NCBI GenBank assembly: GCA_009602735.1
Contig: WELA01003960.1
Location: 323,186-356,389 of the forward strand
Length of the DNA stretch: 33,204 bases
Source of the DNA: Mesotaenium endlicherianum
Lineage: Eukaryota > Streptophyta > Zygnematophyceae > Zygnematales > Mesotaeniaceae
Reading direction: 5' to 3'
Below the pieces are notes generated by a model, which was given only the letters and a program-made list of their open reading frames with translations, was not told where the DNA came from and ran no database searches. Of the stretch, positions 28,073 through 33,204 are shown one piece after another (position 1 is the stretch's first letter; each line of letters starts with the position of its first letter). A program made the position numbers and the translations under genes.

Positions 28073-31000
28073 ATGGATGTTTTGAGATGTGATCCTCGGG
28101 TAGGAGTAGAGATTTTATCTCTAGTATCTGGGTCTACCACAAAAGGTCACCGGCAGCTCAATGCGAGTAGAATATGTGCCTCAATACAGCCAAGACGAAG
28201 TAAATACGATGGGAGTAGGCGGCATAAGCAGGTGGCATATGGACATTCTGCATGTCAAAACGCAGGACCACCTTGTAGGACGACATTTCTGAATGCACTC
28301 TTTGACGACGCCAGCTTGGGACTTTCTAGGAGTTGCGGCCTTCCAACTAGCAGATTTTCGGGTGGAAATAATATGGTCTATAGAAAATTAGAGGGAAGGA
28401 GGAGAAAGAGAAGGATGGGCATAGTGTGTGCTGTTAAAGAATCTCCTTATGAGATTCTTGGAGTATCAGCTACTGCTACGGAGAAGGACATTAAGCAGGC
28501 TTACAGAAAACTTGCTTTGAAATATCACCCTGACGTTAACAAGGCGGTATGTTCCTCTCTTGCTTCTTGAGGTTGCTGACGACAAGTGTGGGTGACTGCT
28601 CTCTGCAATAACCATCAGCCGAAGATGCCTTCGAGGCCCAATAGCATGCCATAATATATTTGACGTATTCAAAAAACTTCACGCTCCTCAGAGGACTCAC
28701 TCGCACCTTGTGAAGTGACCTGAGAGGTACACATTGTCTGCATAAGATAAGTACCGCTCGCTGTGGAAGTCTCCTGTTTGCGCAGCAGCTATTGCCAAAT
28801 ATTATAGAGTTTCATTTCCCTGTGGCTAGTGCAGTTATTCACCAATTGCCTGCTATGGCGTTTTTTCATCATCAGCCAGAAACAGAATAGCATCACAAAG
28901 TATCCACCATGTATCCCTAGTCCCCTCGTGTCCCATGAATATGCTCTTGCAGCTGCCTTGAAGGAAGACGATGTGAACTATATGGGGGTCTTTCGGTATT
29001 TGTGTCTATAGGATTATGCGCATTAGGTTGCCTTGGAGCAAGAGGACTTGAAGCATGTGTTTCTTTTAATGGTTGGACATGTATGAGCATCAAGAGTAGA
29101 TTTCCTGCATTTTAGCTCTAGCTGCAACTAGAGTAAATCAGCAGTACAGAAGCATTTAGTAGAACAAGCTAAAGATTGTCTGTGTGTTTCTTTTCTTGCA
29201 GGCTGATGCGCAGCAGCAATTTGTGAGGATTAAGACAGCCTACCAGACTTTGTCAGACGTTGACAGCAGAAGGAAGTTTGATCGTGCTGGCAAGTCAGGG
29301 GACAGCTGGGGGGAGGCTTTTGACCCCTTTTCCTGGAGAGGGGGCCAGACTCGTCAGAAGGAAAAGGAAGAGTTCTACGGGTTTGGTACGTGACACAACC
29401 CTCTTCTAGACAACCAGTCATGAGCCTGCCGGTGGGAGTTGAGATTGCAGTTTTTTTAGTTATAGAACTGAGGGCGCCTCACAGGAAGGAGTTTATGCTG
29501 CCAAAAAGTAGGAAGCAGGGAGCTTTCAATCTGGAAGAGCTAGTTGAACCTGATGCGCAGCCCAAGTTTCATGTCTGCTGTTCGTAAAGTGGATGGGAGT
29601 AAAGAACTATAGAATGTTGACCAGTCTGATCAGAAAATGGTCACTATATGCCTTTGGGCAGAAGACAGCATTCTGTGGGTGCTAGTGTCTCACAGCATGG
29701 AAGCAATAACTCATCCTCCTTCTTTTTGCCCCACATGCCGAGGGCAAAGTATATGGGTTAAGCGTCATAAATTCTTCTTCCCCCCCCTTCCCCCCCCCCT
29801 TTCCCTCCCCTTTTGGATGGGGAACTGTGGACGCTTCTGTGACGTGCTCTGTTGACACCACGCATTTGAAGTAAGCTTGTTACACAGAGTGGTCGGGTGA
29901 GCACTTACTTAATACATCTTCAAGACATCCGAAGGCTACTTCAGCTCTAACTTTTGGCCGACACCATGTTCATATACAAGCTTAACAACACCTGAGGGCA
30001 GTTGCGGCAAAAACAGATGCTTTTGAGGTGGACTGGGTGGTGGCTCATTGAGCTGCCATGTGTCGCCTCGCCTGGCTGTGTAGCCTCTCTGGAAGCAAAC
30101 CCCCAGTTCTGTTGCACCTCATCTCCCAAAGTTTTCAAGTTCGGGTTGTCATGCAGCCAATATCTAGGCGGCAGTACACAAGGCAGGCTGCTGGAATTTT
30201 TGTCAGTGGTTGTAGTTGGGAAGTCCTGATACTTGAGGGGATGGACTTCTTCTCTATGTCTCATTGGGGAGGCTCTGCTGGTTGGTCTTGGCTGCTTTCT
30301 CGACGACTGAATGCGGTTTTATGGTGAAGAGTCGTGTACACTGTTGATTATATGGAGAAGTGTGGTCTTCTCTGCGAATTGGGTGAAGTCCAAAGTAAAA
30401 GGTGTTGAGTGCGCTTGGGCATGTATACATGAGGATAGTTGTCTAGAAAGAAGTTTGTCTGTATGGTGGTTTACTCATGTTGTCACACATGCGAGCGCCT
30501 ATATAAGACACCTGAAGGCTGCGAGGTGGCGATTGCCTAGGCTGCCTGATAGGGAGAATGGATTTGCGTGCTCTTGGCAGGGGACTTCGTAAAAGATGCT
30601 GTCATCTCACTTGGTAACAACTTTGGCTTTCTCTTTTAGTCCTTTAGCCTTGCCACTTGTTTCCTTCTGCTGCAGCAGCAGTCCCTTGGGTGATGCATTA
30701 GCGTCAGACACTGTGCAACTTGTGGTTCTGCCTCGGCCTCAGTCTTGGATGGGGTCCTCATATAAGATCCAACCTCAAAGCCAGGCCTTTGAAATTGATA
30801 GCACACATAGAGACTCGTGGTATTTCCATGAGAAGATATGTGCTGTCCTGATCTCTCCTTCACCTCACACCCCCTGGTTTAAGCGCCACAGTGGCGTCTT
30901 GCTTTTTTCACATGCATGACCCAAGCTAGTCAGCTTGGAGCTGTCTCTTCCCTGGATTTAGTGGGCGGCCTCAGGGCAAGTCTCTCATGTCTTTTTGGCG

Positions 31001-31715
31001 CTTGTTGGTTGCAGAGGACTTCTTCCGGGACATCCAATCAGATCTGGACAAGCGGCAAAAGGCACGACAGAACGGCCCCCCCAAGAGCCTCTGGGAGGAG
31101 CTTTCGGTGAGAGGCCTTTCTCTCCCTCTCCCAATTTCTCGAGCCACTCATTCTGGTGTGTGTAGATGAGGTTTTACCTGATGACTTATATCTCGTCGTC
31201 CAGGTACATCTATCTTCATCTTGCCCTTCTCAAAATTTGCATTGCTCGGTATTTCTTACTAGATACCTAAATGTGTGAGTGATGAATTGCCATGATAATT
31301 GCCTTCGGCAGCCAAACTACGCACGCCCTATGAATCTGCTTCCTCAATTTCCTTCTGGAAGAAGAAAGTTCCAGGACTCCCAACTTGGAGAACTGAATGT
31401 GACTGACAAAAAGTGCCTCATGCTTCTTTGCTGAACCAGGAGCTAGGCGAGGAGTTTGTCGAGTTTTTGGAGAAGAACATCCCTTCAGAGGATGGGGGCA
31501 CGACAGCCAAGTCCTCGTCCAAGAGCTCCACATCATCAGCGACTAGGTCCTCATCTAGCAGCACCAGCAATGGGAGCAGCAGCAGTGGAGCAAGTGCTGG
31601 CACTCGCTCCAATAGCAGCCAGCAGAGGGAAGCTCCCAAGGCGCCCACCAAGAGTGCGGAAGAGGAGGTTGAAGATATGCTTGCAAAATTGAAGAGGGAG
31701 ATGGGGTTGAAGTAG
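28073..31715 (+). CDS. J-domain (Hsp40) protein, probably plastid-targeted (4 exons)
   Basis: A co-chaperone that should stimulate the ATPase of an Hsp70 partner. Exons: 28073-28546, 29202-29385, 31015-31106, 31440-31715. They total 1026 nt, 341 residues plus TAG, with matching phases. Residues 1-120 are rich in Ser and Arg with few acidic residues, like a chloroplast transit peptide. The J domain (about 124-188) starts [20 protein letters not shown] and keeps the essential HPD (152-154). Downstream come [37 protein letters not shown] and, after a Ser-rich linker (about 273-313), a C-terminal helix [17 protein letters not shown]. This layout is that of a plant plastid J protein with a WEEL-EFVEFLE region (Arabidopsis At5g59610 type, from memory). 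The frame is open back to 27983, but 28073 is the first ATG. Introns are conventional, with T-rich acceptors. Confidence 0.9.
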
Positions 31716-32866
31716 TTACTGGCATCCTGGTTGTCAGTTAATGACCAAAAAAGGGCCTCAGGTCACGACAGTGCTTACGGACTGGGCCATTGTGCAGCAG
31801 AATGTTTTCCCCTTGTTGGGAGGCTAGTTTGAAGATTGTCATGCGTGACAAGAGTTGCAACACCAGAAGGGGCTTATGAATTTAGTTTCTGGGGTTAGTG
31901 TACATTAGGATGAGCTTAGGCCAGATTGATTGTGTGCATGTTCATATAGCAGCACTACCATCAGTGCTGCAATTTTTTATTTCAAGGCACTTGTGAAATG
32001 GAGAAGGCAGGGATGTCTCACAGGCAGAGGTTCCAACACAATGCGCCAGGCAAAGCTAGGCCAACAAATCTGGTTGACAGGCGGTAGCCAGTATGCTTTG
32101 TTGCAATACCTATGCAGCACAGCGAGCACTTAGCACAGTCCATGTCACTGGCAAGGTTCTTTGCAAATATTGCTTCATGCATATTGCAAGTGGTGCCCCG
32201 TCATATACCCTGTTGCCAAGAAGACGCCACAGCAGCAAGCAAGGTGAAACCAAATAGAGTATTGACGTCAAGTGTATGCGGAATTTCAACTAGCAAATAT
32301 AGTACCTGCATGATGCACCATACTCCCCTAAGACCATATGAGGTCCCAACCACAATGTAGCATGGGGCTACATGGGGCCACAGTGAACCACAACGAGACC
32401 TCATGCTACTTGAGGTCAGCTGCGGAAGCCAGAACACTAAACTTGGAGCGCGAGTCCTTCACGAGCTGCTTGGGATCCCCATCCTCCACCTGTAAAAACC
32501 GAACAAAAAGGAAAGAAGGGGGAGCTGGAAGGCATTAAAATCACAAATTTGTTCTGCAATTTATGAACAGGGCACGCAGGTATATCTAAGCGGCAAGCAA
32601 ATCATACCGGGCACTGCTCCAGAGTAGGAGGCGAAGACATCCAGATCCGAAGAACACCGACCTCCTGGCGGCCGGCAGCACTTTAAGGCATGTGCTAGCT
32701 AGCACACAATCTCATTGCAATCATGACTTCAATTTCCACAAGGCTCACAAGATCTTAAGCCCTTAATTCCTATACCCTACAGGAACGCACTAAAACTTGC
32801 GGCATGTCGAAGGCTGGAGAGGTTCTTGGGGGAGGGGAGCGTCGTTGCACCCGCCAGGCAGCCACA
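31716..32866. other. Region 3' of the J-domain gene
   Basis: I see no gene here. The 3' UTR of the J-domain gene should occupy the first few hundred bases. Confidence 0.5.
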
Positions 32867-33129
32867 GTGCAGCTTTGGGCCAGCGTCACATCAGAAGGAA
32901 CACAGGGGGACCCTGCCAGACGGCGAGTGGCCCGGCCCGTGCAACTTTGGGGCAGACTCGAAATAAGCCATAGAAGGCACAGAGCGAGAGCACATCCCCA
33001 CCAGGCACCACAGTGTGCCTGGGCAGCTTCGGGCCAGATGGCAGAATCACAACAGGAGGAGCAGAGAACGCGGCCCCGTTGGGCCCTCACCTGGCGGCCT
33101 GTGCAGGTGCACCTTCGGGCCAGGTTAGG
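32867..33129. repeat. Degenerate tandem repeat, four units
   Basis: GTGCAGCTTTGGGCCAG-like cores start at 32867, 32939, 33021 and 33107, spaced 72, 82 and 86 bp. Sequence between the cores is poorly conserved. Part of the unit (CCAGGCA, CACAGTG) also precedes the first and third cores. Confidence 0.65.
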
Positions 33130-33204
33130 GTTCAGTTTAGCATGCACGCAGCACAGGCAATAGCAGGAGGAAACAGGAGGAAGTAGGACCAAAGGAGGGG
33201 GGGG

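Noticed and set aside
32770..33192. 140-codon - strand frame
   Set aside because: It translates the degenerate tandem repeat at the window edge.
1..33204. tRNA, rRNA or bacterial-type operon signals
   Set aside because: I saw no cloverleaf or rRNA core sequence. Genes are intron-split, so ribosome-binding sites and operons do not apply.

Overview
The window looks like nuclear DNA from a photosynthetic eukaryote of the green lineage, most likely a streptophyte alga or an early-diverging plant. Genes are split by spliceosomal introns. PRMT5, the six-cysteine ER protein and the J-domain protein all read like their land-plant counterparts. There is a full chromodomain Ty3/gypsy retrotransposon, and a short piece of the plastid gene petB sits in the flanking DNA. 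The species call is an inference from remembered family features; no database was searched.

Layout, all genes on the + strand: (1) 308-5068 holds the last nine exons of PRMT5; the gene starts upstream of the window. (2) 5069-6843 is AT-richer intergenic DNA with a 59-bp duplication, scattered GGCACGCAAA-type repeat units and a 29-codon petB fragment on the - strand. (3) 6844-13520 is a 6.7-kb Ty3/gypsy chromovirus bounded by a perfect 5-bp duplication (GGCAC). It is damaged: a stop codon in gag, a frameshift between RT and RNase H, and loss of a catalytic Asp in both RT and integrase. (4) 13521-14402 is a hierarchical minisatellite into which the element inserted. (5) 14403-16314 has no recognisable gene. 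(6) 16315-22934 is a nine-exon gene for a canopy/MSAP-like, six-cysteine ER-lumen protein; its intron 5 contains a 781-nt run of N. (7) 22935-25530 is intergenic. (8) 25531-26172 is a single-exon ORF for an acidic, coiled-coil, probably nuclear protein that I do not recognise. (9) 26173-28072 is intergenic. (10) 28073-31715 is a four-exon gene for a probably plastid-targeted J-domain (Hsp40) protein. (11) 31716-33204 is non-coding and ends in a degenerate tandem repeat.

The three multi-exon models were built by hand from protein similarity and splice signals. In each the exon lengths sum to a multiple of three and every phase matches, which is good internal support. The genes do not form a pathway: they are housekeeping functions (arginine methylation in nucleus/cytosol, ER-lumen folding or trafficking, plastid chaperone work) that happen to be neighbours. 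The most unusual features are the hierarchical repeat carrying the retrotransposon, the petB fragment, and the intron design of PRMT5 and the canopy-like gene. In those introns pyrimidine-rich tracts often lie just after the donor and G- or GT-rich tracts just before the acceptor, the reverse of the usual arrangement.
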